Positions 55,179 through 63,858 of a DNA stretch of 64,000 nt are shown piece after piece. The notes under the pieces were generated by a model. The model was given only the letters and a program-made list of their open reading frames with translations, did no database searches and was not told the origin of the DNA. Every line of letters starts with the position of its first letter. Within the stretch, counting starts at the first letter, position 1. The DNA lies in NCBI RefSeq assembly GCF_003711105.1, contig NZ_CP023865.1, forward strand, positions 904,001-968,000, read 5' to 3'. A program made the translations under genes and the position numbers. This stretch comes from Actinoplanes teichomyceticus ATCC 31121. Its GTDB lineage: Bacteria > Actinomycetota > Actinomycetes > Mycobacteriales > Micromonosporaceae.

Positions 55179-55557
55179 GGGGGTGACTGGTTTCGACTTC
55201 GTACGTGGAGACAGGGGAAGCGAGCCGAGGAAGCCGACGTCGTCTCGAGAATCGGTCGTCGGAAAACTATAAGCGCCAACGATAAGTTTGACGCTGACCA
55301 GTACGCTCTCGCCGCCTGAGGCAAGTAGCGTGGTCTGTCGGTCTGGGAGCGCCTCCGTCCCAGTTGCCGGCATCAGCTAGGAGGCTGGCCAATCGGTCCC
55401 GGTCGCGGGGACCGTGCGGCGAGATCAATCAGCGACTGGGCCCGTCGTCCGGACTTGCTCACGTGAGCCGGAGGGCCGAGTAGGGACATAGTGAGCTGCG
55501 CTCGGAGAAGCCCTGACAAAACAACGAAGGACCCGGGTTCGATTCCCGGCACCTCCA
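55179..55557 (+). ncRNA. ssrA: Transfer-messenger RNA (tmRNA)
   Basis: The 5' end GGGGGTGACTGGTTTCGAC and the 3' end GGTTCGATTCCCGGCACCTCCA form the tRNA-like domain; GGGGGTG pairs with CACCTCC, including one G-U pair. CCA is not encoded. The tag frame starts at GCC 55275 and ends at TGA 55317-55319, giving ANDKFDADQYALAA. Stems resembling pseudoknots follow the tag. Length is about 379 bases. A terminator follows at once, and smpB is close by. Confidence 0.96.
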
Positions 55558-55563
55558 CGGCTC

Positions 55564-55604
55564 AACGGCCCCCGGTTCGCGGACAGCGCGAACCGGGGGC
55601 CGTT
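55564..55604 (+). terminator. Hairpin terminator after ssrA
   Basis: An 18-base perfect stem (arms at 55564-55581 and 55587-55604) with a GACAG loop, starting 7 bases after the tmRNA end. Confidence 0.85.
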
Positions 55605-55874
55605 CCGGTTTGTCTGCTCCAAGGGCCGAGCCGCCGGATGTCTCGCGTTTCGGTGGGCGCGGCCCGCTGCCACCACGTGGTGGGCACTGCCCGCCCTTTG
55701 CGCCTCTCGCATCCTCGCGAGGGAGAGTTCGACGGCTCGTGGTGCCCTGAACTGTCCTTGAGCCGTACCGGTTTCCCTGGGGCGCGGGAAGCGCCCTGTT
55801 GGTAGCTCGGATGTGGCTGAATGGCGGAGTGGAAGGCGGTGTGTCCGTACCGGCTTGATCGGTAGCCTGGCGGC
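55605..55874. other. Gene-free stretch between ssrA terminator and the DUF262 gene
   Basis: Moderate-GC sequence without a gene, less GC-biased than the flanks. No copy of the tmRNA 3' end (possible attachment site) is seen here or downstream. The last bases hold the DUF262 promoter. Confidence 0.5.
55863..55868 (+). promoter_or_regulatory. -10 box of leaderless promoter for the DUF262 gene
   Basis: TAGCCT, 6 bases before GTG 55875. Confidence 0.55.
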
Positions 55875-57584
55875 GTGGGCATCCAAGGACGTGAGTACAG
55901 CATCGGGCAGATCTTGAACTCGGCCGCCGGCAAGGTTGAGGTTCCGCCCCATCAGCGCCCATACAGCTGGGAGAACGCGGAGCTCAAGGAGCTCTGGGAA
56001 GACCTCATGTCGTTCAGCGACAATCTGTCGGGCAAGACGCCGGAGGGTAAGCAGTACTTTCTCGGAAGCATCGTCGGTCTGGAGAAGCCGGAGGAACGCT
56101 CCCTGGAAGTTCTGGACGGGCAGCAGCGGTTAGCCACAATCACCATCGCTTTGGCGACCATTCGTGACCTGCTCCATGAGGCAGGCCGTCAAGACCTGGC
56201 ACAAAAGGTCAATATCGGGCAGATTGTCGCTAGTTCGAAGATGCTGGACGCGCCGCCAGAATATGTCCTCAAGCTGGGCAGGGTGGACGACGGATTTTTT
56301 CGGTTCACGGTGCTCGCTTATCCACCCGAGGAGCAAAAGAACATTCAGGCGAAGACGGCGAGTCAGCAAGCGATTCTGCGCGCCAAGAAGTTCTTCCGGA
56401 GCCAGATCATCGCGCATGGGGAGAGTCATGGTCTAGCACTCTCCGCCGTTGCTCTCCGTCTGCATCATGTGGTGATCAATCAGCTGACCGTGGTGCGCGT
56501 GTCGTCCGAGGCATTCGACGACGTCACCGACGTTTTTGAGCGTCTCAACGATCGCGGCAAGGGGTTGTCTACGCTCGATCTGCTGCGTGTCTATCTGATC
56601 GGAAAGAGCCCGAAGCAAGCCCAGGCGGACGTGGAGGAGGCGTGGGCGACCGTCTACGAGCTCTCGCAGTCCGCCACCAAGGTGGATGCTTTTCTGCGCC
56701 ATAGCTGGATCACGCATCGCGGTGACGTTAAGAGCCGGTCGTTGTACAAAGAAATCAAGGCGGTCCTCGACTCGCCGGACCAGCCCGCCCCGCTGAACAA
56801 CACTGTGCAGTTCAGTCAAAGCCTCGCCCAGGATGCCGAGCTCTACCGGAAGATGGTGGAGGGCAAGCATCCGGACGACCGGTGCTCCTACTGGCTTCGG
56901 GCCATCGGCACCTTGGGCGCCTCGAATCTCTGGCCGGCCGCGTTGGCGGGAAGCGCGGTGTGGGCGAACGTCCCTGACTACACCAACTACGCGACGTTGC
57001 TGCAGCGCCTGGTCAGCACGTTCGTGCGTTGGAACGTCATCTCGGGCGGGGAAAGTACTGTCCTTGAGGAGGCGGCGTTCCGAGTCGCCCGGATTGTTCG
57101 GGCTGGTGGAGGTGTCGAGGAGGCATCCGCGCTGCTCCGTCCCTATTTGCAAGAAGATGAGGCGATCGTGAGATCGTTCCAGAGGCTGTCGGTCGTTCGT
57201 CCTGGATATCAGCGGTACGTTCTCGAAGCGCTGGAAGATTGGTACGCGAATCCGAAGAGCAGCATGCCTCCGGAGAAGCCGGTGTCCGATGCAAAAACGC
57301 TCTGGATCGAACATGTCTACCCGCAGAGCCCGGACAAGCATTGGGGCCGGTGGGTCAAGCATGACGAGTATCTCAACCGTCTCGGTAACCTGACCCTGAT
57401 CCATAAGCGGGTTAATGCGGCGATGAAGAATGGGGACTTCGCGGCCAAGAAGGCGCGCTACCGGGAGAGTGGTCTGCTTCTCAACGGTTATTTTGAGGGC
57501 GTGGACAGCTTCTCTCCGCAGGTCATCGATCAGCGGCAGTTCGAGATGGCGAAATGCGTTCCCGAGGTATGGAAAGCGTTCTAG
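55875..57584 (+). CDS. DUF262/DUF1524 protein (GmrSD-type restriction system, single chain)
   Basis: A 569-residue protein. The N-terminal DUF262 (GmrS-like, ParB/Srx fold) has VEVPPHQRPYSW near residues 22-33 and the nucleotide-binding DGQQR at residues 81-85, plus DVFERLNDRGKGLSTLDLLR. The C-terminal DUF1524 (GmrD-like, HNH) has IEHVYPQ with H480 and RLGNLTLI followed by the conserved Asn region. GmrSD proteins are type IV restriction enzymes against modified phage DNA; here both parts are fused and intact. Lower GC and more TTT/GTT codons than the flanks, plus its site just after tmRNA, suggest acquisition. Confidence 0.9.
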   Translation: MGIQGREYSIGQILNSAAGKVEVPPHQRPYSWENAELKELWEDLMSFSDNLSGKTPEGKQYFLGSIVGLEKPEERSLEVLDGQQRLATITIALATIRDLLHEAGRQDLAQKVNIGQIVASSKMLDAPPEYVLKLGRVDDGFFRFTVLAYPPEEQKNIQAKTASQQAILRAKKFFRSQIIAHGESHGLALSAVALRLHHVVINQLTVVRVSSEAFDDVTDVFERLNDRGKGLSTLDLLRVYLIGKSPKQAQADVEEAWATVYELSQSATKVDAFLRHSWITHRGDVKSRSLYKEIKAVLDSPDQPAPLNNTVQFSQSLAQDAELYRKMVEGKHPDDRCSYWLRAIGTLGASNLWPAALAGSAVWANVPDYTNYATLLQRLVSTFVRWNVISGGESTVLEEAAFRVARIVRAGGGVEEASALLRPYLQEDEAIVRSFQRLSVVRPGYQRYVLEALEDWYANPKSSMPPEKPVSDAKTLWIEHVYPQSPDKHWGRWVKHDEYLNRLGNLTLIHKRVNAAMKNGDFAAKKARYRESGLLLNGYFEGVDSFSPQVIDQRQFEMAKCVPEVWKAF

Positions 57585-57654
57585 TGCTCCAGCTCGCGGA
57601 AACGTGATCCGGCGGCGGTCGTTTTGGTTCGGCTGGTCCGGGGCTGAGCCCGCG

Positions 57655-57669
57655 GTAACCCCGGGTTAC
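57655..57669. other. Palindrome between convergent DUF262 and PIN genes
   Basis: GTAACCC-C-GGGTTAC, a perfect 7-base inverted repeat with a one-base centre, between two stop codons. Its role is unclear; it could help termination. Confidence 0.4.
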
Positions 57670-57722
57670 GGGGGTTGCGGCGCCTGCTCAGTCACGGTGT
57701 GGTGAGACCGTCGCCGATCGGC

Positions 57723-58097
57723 TCAGACGGCCAAGATGTCTATGTCATATTTCCGTATCTCGGCGTCGCGGGTCACCAGGGTCAGATGTTCCACCCCGGC
57801 TTGGGCGATGAGCATTCGATCGAATGGGTCCCGGTGGATGAGCGGAAGCCGTCCAGCGGCGATGGCGTGCTCGGCGGTAATATGCAGGTGCCGGAAGCCA
57901 CTGTCGCGGATGCGTTCAGGGAGGTCGGCTGGTATGTCCAGCTTGCCGATCGACTGCTTGACGGCTACCTCCCAGATCGTCGCGGGGCTGACGTAGACGT
58001 CCGGCTCGTGGTCGAGTCGTTCCTTGATCTCGGCAGCGAGGGTAGGGTCGTCCGTCAGCCACCAGAGCACGACGTGGGTATCCAGGAGCAGGCTCAT
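57723..58097 (-). CDS. vapC: PIN-domain ribonuclease toxin (VapC family)
   Basis: A 124-residue PIN protein. The acidic active-site residues are in place: D6 in LLLDTHVVLWWL, the Glu in TIWEVAVKQ, the Asp in HRDPFDRMLIAQA and the Asp in LVTRDAEI. It should cut RNA when free of antitoxin. The ATG overlaps the stop of the upstream antitoxin gene (ATGA). Length is normal. It lies in the accessory patch next to tmRNA. Confidence 0.92.
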   Translation of the reverse strand: MSLLLDTHVVLWWLTDDPTLAAEIKERLDHEPDVYVSPATIWEVAVKQSIGKLDIPADLPERIRDSGFRHLHITAEHAIAAGRLPLIHRDPFDRMLIAQAGVEHLTLVTRDAEIRKYDIDILAV

Positions 58098-58345
58098 GTG
58101 AGACCGAAATCCCGGGCAATGGCTTCGTTCACCGCAGGGGAGTCCCAGTCGTCGGTTACGACGAGTTGGCCGGCTAGCGAGCCTCGGGCGGCTCTGTCGA
58201 CCCTGCGGTTGAGCGGGATCACTTTGGCGACGGGGGTGCCGGCACGGCTGATGATGATTTCTTCGCCGTGCTCGACCCGCTCGATGATCCGTGAGAGGTT
58301 GGTCTTTGCGTCATGGATGTTGAACTGTGCGGCTGCTTCCGGCAT
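58094..58345 (-). CDS. Phd/YefM-type antitoxin
   Basis: An 83-residue antitoxin. The N-terminal Phd/YefM fold is clear: FNIHDAKTNLSRIIERVEHGEEIIISRAGTPVAKVIPL, which binds the operator. The C-terminal 35 residues (GQLVVTDDWDSPAVNEAIARDFGL) should wrap around the PIN toxin. AAGGAGG precedes ATG 58345. Cotranscribed and translationally coupled with vapC; such pairs are usually repressed by their own product. Confidence 0.9.
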   Translation of the reverse strand: MPEAAAQFNIHDAKTNLSRIIERVEHGEEIIISRAGTPVAKVIPLNRRVDRAARGSLAGQLVVTDDWDSPAVNEAIARDFGLT

Positions 58346-58880
58346 GGCTGCCTCCTTAGCTAAGAGGCTAGCCCGATGACGCGGCACTGAGCGAGACTCG
58401 TGTGTCGAACGCCCGGGCTTCGACTCGACTCGGCCGTCTGGCTGCTACGTCGTGACATGGCGACAGTCGTCGAGAAGGTCGATATCGTGCCGACCACCTC
58501 ATGTGTCGAGGTAGTGGCCTTGACGGGCGGCGATCTCTAGGTCAGTTGCCGTGATCGTGTGTCGGATCCAGCAGGGGTGCTGCTGAAGCAGCCCGGCGTC
58601 CGCCTGAGCGATGCTTTCCCGCAGGCGACGAGCGTTCACGGCCGAGCCGATAGCGTGCAGTGTCTTGTTCAGGGACGTAGGCTCTGGCGTATCACCAGTG
58701 CCATGCCGCGATGCCTGCCGTGCCGCCGCTGGAGAGCGCTCGCCGGTCTGCCGACAAGCGTGCTGGTCGACCCGGTTCCGCGCTGCGGCTGCCGCCGGCC
58801 AGTTCCGGAGCCCGGCCCCGGTGGCCCGCCCGCCGGGCGCGCCACCGGAGCCGTCACCGGCCTGATCGCCGGCCCGCCGG
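58346..58880. other. 535 bases without an intact gene
   Basis: Between the antitoxin start and the chitinase stop. It has the lower-GC character of the accessory patch up to about 58700, then returns to high GC. It holds only the possible gene fragment at 58499-58710. Confidence 0.5.
58499..58710 (-). pseudogene. Possible 3' fragment of a lost gene
   Basis: On the minus strand a frame open from about 58710 ends at TGA 58501-58499. It reads as ordinary protein (LNKTLHAIGSAVNARRLRES, then WIRHTITATDLEIAARQGHY) but has no good start codon or ribosome-binding site. It looks like the C-terminal end of a helical protein left after a deletion. I do not recognise the family; a mobile-element protein is possible. 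Confidence 0.3.
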
Positions 58881-59987
58881 TCAGCAGGACAGGTTGCCGC
58901 CGGGGCTCACGCCGAGGATGGCGGCGAACCGGTTGTACGCGTCCACCCGGCTCTGCACCTGGGCCGGATTGCCGCCGTTGCACTCCAGCGACCCGTTGAT
59001 GCTGCGGATGGTCTCGCCGAAGCCGCGGCCGTTGACCATGGCGTCGTGCGGGGTCATCGTGCCCGGGCCGCGCTGGGTCATCCAGTACCAGATCGCGGTC
59101 TGGTACGCGACGGACGACTCGTTCTTGACCCGGTCGGGGTTGTTCAGCAGGTCGATGCCGAGCGCGTCGCCGGCCGCCTTGTAGTTGAAGTTCCAGCTCA
59201 GCTGGATCGGTCCGCGACCGTGGTAGGCGCTCTGCCCGGCCGGGCAGCCGTACGGCTGGTTGCGGTCGCAGTAGTGCGGCCAGTTCGCCTGGTTGATCTC
59301 CTCGACATAGACCAGGCCGCCGGACTCGTGGTTGACGTTCGCCAGGAAGGCCGCGGCCTCCTGCTTCTTCACCGTGTCGCTGCCGGTGGTGGTGAACGCC
59401 GGGAACTTCTTGATCGCGTCGAGCAGGCCCGCGTACGAGTAGAACGGGATCCGGTTCGGGAACATCTGCTGGAACTGCGCCTCGCTGACCGGGAAGCCGC
59501 TGGACCCGCCGGTGGGCGGCGCGGTGGTGGTGCCGCCCCCGCCGGTGCAGGTGTACGGCGACCAGTACCAGGTGCTGATCACCGGGTCGTAGCCGGGGTT
59601 CTCGTGTGAGGCCCGGTAGTACTGGCCGTTGGTGTAGCGCACGATCGAGCCGGTCGCGTAGAACTGCCCGGCGACCCAGTTCGGGTAGTTGCAGCCGCTG
59701 CCGGCACCGGCCGGGGGTGGTGTGGTGCCGCCGCCGCAGGCGCCGTTGTCGCTCCACACGCCGGAGCCGCCGGTGCTCGGGGTCTCGCCCTGCGTCCACC
59801 ACTTGGCGGTCCAGTTGTGACCGTTGTACGAGGCGCGCTGGTTGGCCGTGTAGGCCGCCGAGCTGCTGTACGCGGCGACGCAGGCCTCGGCCGCGTCGGA
59901 CGCGGTCATCGGGATGATCGCCGCAGCGGCGCCGGCCACGGCGACACCGGCTGTGGCCAAGATCGACAGAAGCCGTCTTCTGGGCAT
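58881..59987 (-). CDS. Secreted GH19 chitinase with two CBM5/12-type chitin-binding domains
   Basis: A 368-residue enzyme that cleaves chitin. Signal peptide at residues 1-33 (ends DAAEA). Two small aromatic-rich binding domains follow, at residues about 36-85 (AYTANQRASYNGHNWTAKWWTQGETP) and 98-150 (WVAGQFYATGSIVRYTNGQYYRA), each before a Gly/Thr/Pro linker. The GH19 domain spans about 165-368, with the catalytic Glu E221 in NHESGG and the later YHGRGPIQLSWNFNYKAAG. ATG 59987 is the start; no DasR-like operator was seen upstream. Confidence 0.93.
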   Translation of the reverse strand: MPRRRLLSILATAGVAVAGAAAAIIPMTASDAAEACVAAYSSSAAYTANQRASYNGHNWTAKWWTQGETPSTGGSGVWSDNGACGGGTTPPPAGAGSGCNYPNWVAGQFYATGSIVRYTNGQYYRASHENPGYDPVISTWYWSPYTCTGGGGTTTAPPTGGSSGFPVSEAQFQQMFPNRIPFYSYAGLLDAIKKFPAFTTTGSDTVKKQEAAAFLANVNHESGGLVYVEEINQANWPHYCDRNQPYGCPAGQSAYHGRGPIQLSWNFNYKAAGDALGIDLLNNPDRVKNESSVAYQTAIWYWMTQRGPGTMTPHDAMVNGRGFGETIRSINGSLECNGGNPAQVQSRVDAYNRFAAILGVSPGGNLSC

Positions 59988-60420
59988 GGCTCACCTTCCG
60001 TGCGTCCGGGGACGCACTGGCATGAGGGGGATGGAGGAGTCATCGACTCAACTAGATGCCGGGCGGTGAAGTCAAGATATCTGTAAACAAACTTCAGGGT
60101 TTGGTCGGGGGTGCGTTCGGTGTCCACCCGCGACCTCGGTAAGGTCCATGATCATGCGCCGGGAAAGGCCGATCGCGTTGCGCATCCACTCCACTTCGCA
60201 CCGCCACAATTGTCTTCATAGGCGTGACGGATCGGTCGCGGTGCGCACATGTTTCGGCTTTCCGGCGCTGATCGGACCGAAGGGCACGTGACATTCAGAT
60301 AAGTCTGTGCTCATAATGCCGCGTCAGTTCCCGCGCGTGGATTCGCAGAATCCCCGGGAACGGCGAACTCTGCCGTCCGCCATGCGCGGACGATCCCCTT
60401 CGGAGAGGTGCAAGAACCTG
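59988..60420. other. Divergent regulatory region between chitinase and TQXA genes
   Basis: No gene. A TTGACT box (60075-60070) and TAGTTG (60054-60049) on the minus strand, 15 bases apart, may form the chitinase promoter. On the plus strand the TQXA gene is preceded by GGAGAGG at 60402-60408. Confidence 0.45.
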
Positions 60421-61614
60421 ATGTTCGGAAAACGAGGACGGCTCTGGGCGCGGACCGCGCTCGCCGCCGTCGCGGGTGGCGCCCTGCTGCTCGGCTCCGC
60501 CACGCCCGCCGCAGCCGACGAGCCGGTCACCGGTGTCCCCACCACCATGCCGGGCGGCGGGGTCACGCTGCTGCTGAACGAGAAGCGCATGTCGATCGGC
60601 GGCCTCAGCCTCTCCATTCAGGAGCAGCAGGGGGTGCCGGTCTACTGCATCGACTTCCACACCCCGGTCGCCACCAAGCAGAAGTACGTCGAGGGCACCT
60701 GGGACCAGTCCGAGGTGAAGAACCTCAACAAGGTGCAGTGGACCCTCGCCCACGGCTACCCGAACGGCGACGCCGCCAAGCTGCTCGCCGCGGCCGGGGT
60801 CCAGGCCGGCGGCCTGACCGACGCGAGCCGCGACAAGCTGCTCTACTTCGCCACCCAGACGGCGGTCTGGCACTTCAGCGACGGCATCACGCTGGGCGGC
60901 TGGCAGGCCGGTCGCTCGCTGACCGACCAGGCGAGCTACGACGTCATCAAGAAGGTCTACGACTACCTGACCACCAACGCCGTCGACCAGCCCGAGCCGA
61001 CCAGCGAGCTGGCCGTCGCCCCGGGCAGCGCCACCGCGAAGGCCGGCGAGAAGGCCGGACCGTTCACGGTCAAGGGCCCGGCGGACGCGATCAAGGTCAC
61101 GGTCACCGGCGGCAGCGCCGTGGACGTCGACGGCAACCCGATCTCCGCGACCACCAACGGCGGGCAGTTCTGGCTGACCGCCGAGCAGGCCGGCAAGGCC
61201 ACCGTCAAGGTCACCGCCGAGGACTCCGTCTCGTTCGGCCGGGTCTTCCTGTACAGCGGCGGCAAGGACAAGCACCAGAAGCTCATCCTGGGCAGCAGCG
61301 TCGGCAAGACGGTGACCGCCGAGGCCGAGGCCACCTTCACCGCGGCGCCCGTCGCGCCGTCCGCGTCGTCCTCGTCCTCGTCGTCGGCGTCCCCGGCGCC
61401 GTCCGCGACCACCTCCGCGCCGGCTGAGGCCACCCCGTCGGAGAGCCCCTCCGCCGCGGCGCCCGCGACCAGCGCCTCCTCGGAGGACGGCGGCGAGCTG
61501 GCGCTGACCGGCGCGCCGACCGCCACGGTGATCGGCGGCGGCGTCCTGCTGCTGCTCGTCGGCACCGGCCTGTTCCTGCTCGTCCGCCGCCGGCGGGTGA
61601 ACTTCACCGCCTGA
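60421..61614 (+). CDS. TQXA-type thioester-domain surface protein with LAxTG sorting signal
   Basis: A 397-residue surface protein. Signal peptide at residues 1-32. Residues about 40-195 form a thioester domain: C76 in YCIDFHTP and Q146 in ATQTAVWHF (TQxA motif) can form an internal Cys-Gln thioester used for covalent attachment to targets. An Ig-like region and a Ser/Ala/Pro stalk follow. The C-terminus has LALTG at residues 360-364, a hydrophobic segment and RRRR, the signal for class E sortase. ATG 60421 is preferred (GGAGAGG 12 bases upstream), but ATG 60382 is possible. Confidence 0.88.
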   Translation: MFGKRGRLWARTALAAVAGGALLLGSATPAAADEPVTGVPTTMPGGGVTLLLNEKRMSIGGLSLSIQEQQGVPVYCIDFHTPVATKQKYVEGTWDQSEVKNLNKVQWTLAHGYPNGDAAKLLAAAGVQAGGLTDASRDKLLYFATQTAVWHFSDGITLGGWQAGRSLTDQASYDVIKKVYDYLTTNAVDQPEPTSELAVAPGSATAKAGEKAGPFTVKGPADAIKVTVTGGSAVDVDGNPISATTNGGQFWLTAEQAGKATVKVTAEDSVSFGRVFLYSGGKDKHQKLILGSSVGKTVTAEAEATFTAAPVAPSASSSSSSSASPAPSATTSAPAEATPSESPSAAAPATSASSEDGGELALTGAPTATVIGGGVLLLLVGTGLFLLVRRRRVNFTA

Positions 61615-61685
61615 CCGGGCGCCCCGGCGCGGATGTCCGGCCGGCTCGCCCGGCACGGAGCATCCGCACCGGCTCCAGCATGATC

Positions 61686-61730
61686 GAAGCGGCCTCCCGA
61701 TCGCGAAACCCGCGATCGGGGGGCCGCTTC
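61686..61730 (+). terminator. Hairpin terminator after the TQXA gene
   Basis: A 20-base stem with a single G-U pair (arms 61686-61705 and 61711-61730) and an AAACC loop. Confidence 0.8.
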
Positions 61731-62174
61731 GCCATATCCGCGGTGCGCCGCGGTCTGCCTCCGCCGTCGAGGTGGGCCGCGAACCGGCCGCTCCGGCGCC
61801 CGGCCGCCCTTTTCCCGGGTACGGCTCCGGGGCCCCGTGCGCAGGCTCGGCAGCCGGGCCCCGTGGTGGACCCGCGCGGCGCCGCGGGCGTCCCGGCGGG
61901 GTCCGTGCACCCCGGCGCCGCCCGGCCGGGACGGGCGCACGGCGCCGCGGGTGTCCCGGGACCCGCGGCGCGGCTGCGGACCCCGGCTGGCGCGCCGGAT
62001 CACCCGTACGGAGGGGTGGCGTCACGAGTGAAGAGTTCCGCCCTTCGGGGGCGGGGCGAACGGCCCGTGCGGCGCGGGCCGGGGACCCGGCACGCTGGAG
62101 GCGCGGCGGAACCACCCGGTGCACGTGGCGCATGATTAGCTTGGAATTACTGAGAGTGATGTGATGACTTGTAC

Positions 62175-62204
62175 TGTGACAGCGGTCATGCGCGGAGTTA
62201 CGCT
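62175..62204 (+). promoter_or_regulatory. Putative promoter of pntA
   Basis: TGTGAC at 62175-62180 and TACGCT at 62199-62204, 18 bases apart. It would give a leader of about 115 bases. A GTTAC...GTAAC inverted repeat overlaps the start region. Confidence 0.4.
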
Positions 62205-62324
62205 ACCGGCGAGTAACAAGCTCATTCCTGGAACGCGTTCTTGGTCGGCATCCGTGAAGACACCCTCCTTCGCGTGTCCGCCGTAGGTCCGGCACCGTCG
62301 CTAGAACTGCTGGGGAGTCGATTG

Positions 62325-63854
62325 ATGATCATTGGTGTTCTGGGTGAGTCCGATCCGGGCGAGAGGCGCGTGGCGGCCACCCCCGCGACCGTGGAGCAGC
62401 TGCGCAAGCTCGGCTACGAGGTGGTGGTGGAACCCGGCGCCGGACGCCGGGCCTCGTTCGCCGACGAGGCCTACGCGGACGCGGGCGCGACGATCGGCGA
62501 CCCGTACCGGGCCGACGTCGTCTTCACCATCAACGCGCCGGAGCCGGCCCGGCTGGACCGGCTCCGGGCCGGGGCGACGCTGATCGGCGTCTTCAACCCG
62601 CGACTGAACGCCGAGCTCGTCCAGGAGTTCGCGCGGCGGCCGATCACCGTGCTGTCGATGGACGCGGTGCCCCGCATCTCCCGGGCCCAGTCGCTGGACG
62701 TGCTCTCCTCGATGGCCAACATCGCGGGATACCGCGCGGTCGTCGAGGCGGCGCACGCGTTCGGGCGGTTCTTCACCGGGCAGGTGACCGCGGCCGGCAA
62801 GGTCCCGCCGGCGAAGGTGCTGGTCGCCGGCGTCGGCGTGGCCGGTCTCGCGGCGATCGGCGCGGCCGGCAGCCTGGGCGCCGTCGTCCGGGCCACCGAC
62901 CCCCGGCCCGAGGTCGCCGACCAGGTCAAGTCGCTCGGCGGGGAGTACCTCGCGGTGCGGGCCGCCGACGTCGAGGTCTCGGCCACCGGGTACGCCAAGG
63001 AGATGTCCGACGACTACAACGAGCGGGCCGCGCGGCTCTACGCCGAGCAGGCCACCGAGGTCGACATCATCATCACCACCGCGCTGATCCCGGGCCGGCC
63101 GGCGCCCCGGCTGATCACCGCGCCGATGGTGGCGAGCATGAAACCGGGCAGCGTGATCGTCGACATGGCGGCGGCGAACGGCGGCAACGTCGAGGGCACC
63201 GTCCCCGGCGAGTCGATCACCACCCCGAACGGCGTGACCATCATCGGCTACACCGACCTGGCCGGCCGCCTGCCCGCGCAGGCCTCCCAGCTCTACGGCA
63301 CCAACCTGGTGAACCTGATCAAGCTGATGACACCCGGGCGGGACGGCACCCTCGTGCTCGACTTCGACGACGTCGTGCAGCGCGCGATCACCGTCGTACG
63401 GGAAGGGGAACTGACCTGGCCACCGCCTCCGGTGGCGGTGTCGGCGGCGCCGGCCCAGGCGGCGCCGGCGGCCACCGCGCCGAAGGCCGTGGCGCAGCCG
63501 CCGGCCGCCGGCAGGAACCGGGGGCTCGCCCTGGTCGGCGCCGGGGCGCTCGCGCTGTTCCTGCTCGCGGCACTGGCGCCGGCCGCGCTGCGCGGACACC
63601 TGACCGTTTTCGCGCTGGCCATCGTGATCGGGTACTACGTGATCGGGCACGTGCACCACGCCCTGCACACCCCGCTGATGTCGGTGACCAACGCGATCTC
63701 CGGGATCATCGTGGTCGGCGCGCTGCTGCAGCTCGGGCACGGCGGCCTCGCGGTGACCGTGCTGTCGCTCATCGCCATCCTGCTGGCCAGCATCAACGTC
63801 TTCGGTGGCTTCGCGGTGACCCGCCGCATGCTCGCCATGTTCACCAGGAGCTGA
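62325..63854 (+). CDS. pntA: NAD(P) transhydrogenase subunit alpha
   Basis: A 509-residue protein, the full length of enterobacterial PntA. With PntB it moves hydride from NADH to NADP+ driven by the proton gradient. Residues 1-380 form the NAD-binding domain I ([75 protein letters not shown]). A Pro/Ala linker follows, and the last 90 residues hold four transmembrane segments. GGGGAG lies about 8 bases before ATG 62325. The next gene is pntB. Confidence 0.95.
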   Translation: MIIGVLGESDPGERRVAATPATVEQLRKLGYEVVVEPGAGRRASFADEAYADAGATIGDPYRADVVFTINAPEPARLDRLRAGATLIGVFNPRLNAELVQEFARRPITVLSMDAVPRISRAQSLDVLSSMANIAGYRAVVEAAHAFGRFFTGQVTAAGKVPPAKVLVAGVGVAGLAAIGAAGSLGAVVRATDPRPEVADQVKSLGGEYLAVRAADVEVSATGYAKEMSDDYNERAARLYAEQATEVDIIITTALIPGRPAPRLITAPMVASMKPGSVIVDMAAANGGNVEGTVPGESITTPNGVTIIGYTDLAGRLPAQASQLYGTNLVNLIKLMTPGRDGTLVLDFDDVVQRAITVVREGELTWPPPPVAVSAAPAQAAPAATAPKAVAQPPAAGRNRGLALVGAGALALFLLAALAPAALRGHLTVFALAIVIGYYVIGHVHHALHTPLMSVTNAISGIIVVGALLQLGHGGLAVTVLSLIAILLASINVFGGFAVTRRMLAMFTRS

Positions 63855-63858
63855 CCCG

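Larger units (their letters stand above)
61615..62324. other. 710 bases without a gene before pntA
   Basis: It contains the TQXA terminator, then GC-rich low-complexity sequence to about 62130, then an AT-richer stretch with the probable pntA promoter. Open frames here lack ribosome-binding sites and protein-like composition. Confidence 0.6.

Noticed and set aside
55536..55557. tRNA-like T-arm (GGTTCGATTCCCGG) as a separate tRNA gene
   Set aside because: It is the 3' tRNA-like end of tmRNA; there is no separate D-arm or anticodon arm.
55536..58880. Direct-repeat attachment site marking an integrated island at ssrA
   Set aside because: I looked for a second copy of the tmRNA 3' end up to the chitinase gene and found none.
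59988..60300. DasR operator upstream of the chitinase
   Set aside because: No sequence close to the ACTGGTCTAGACCAGT-type palindrome is present.
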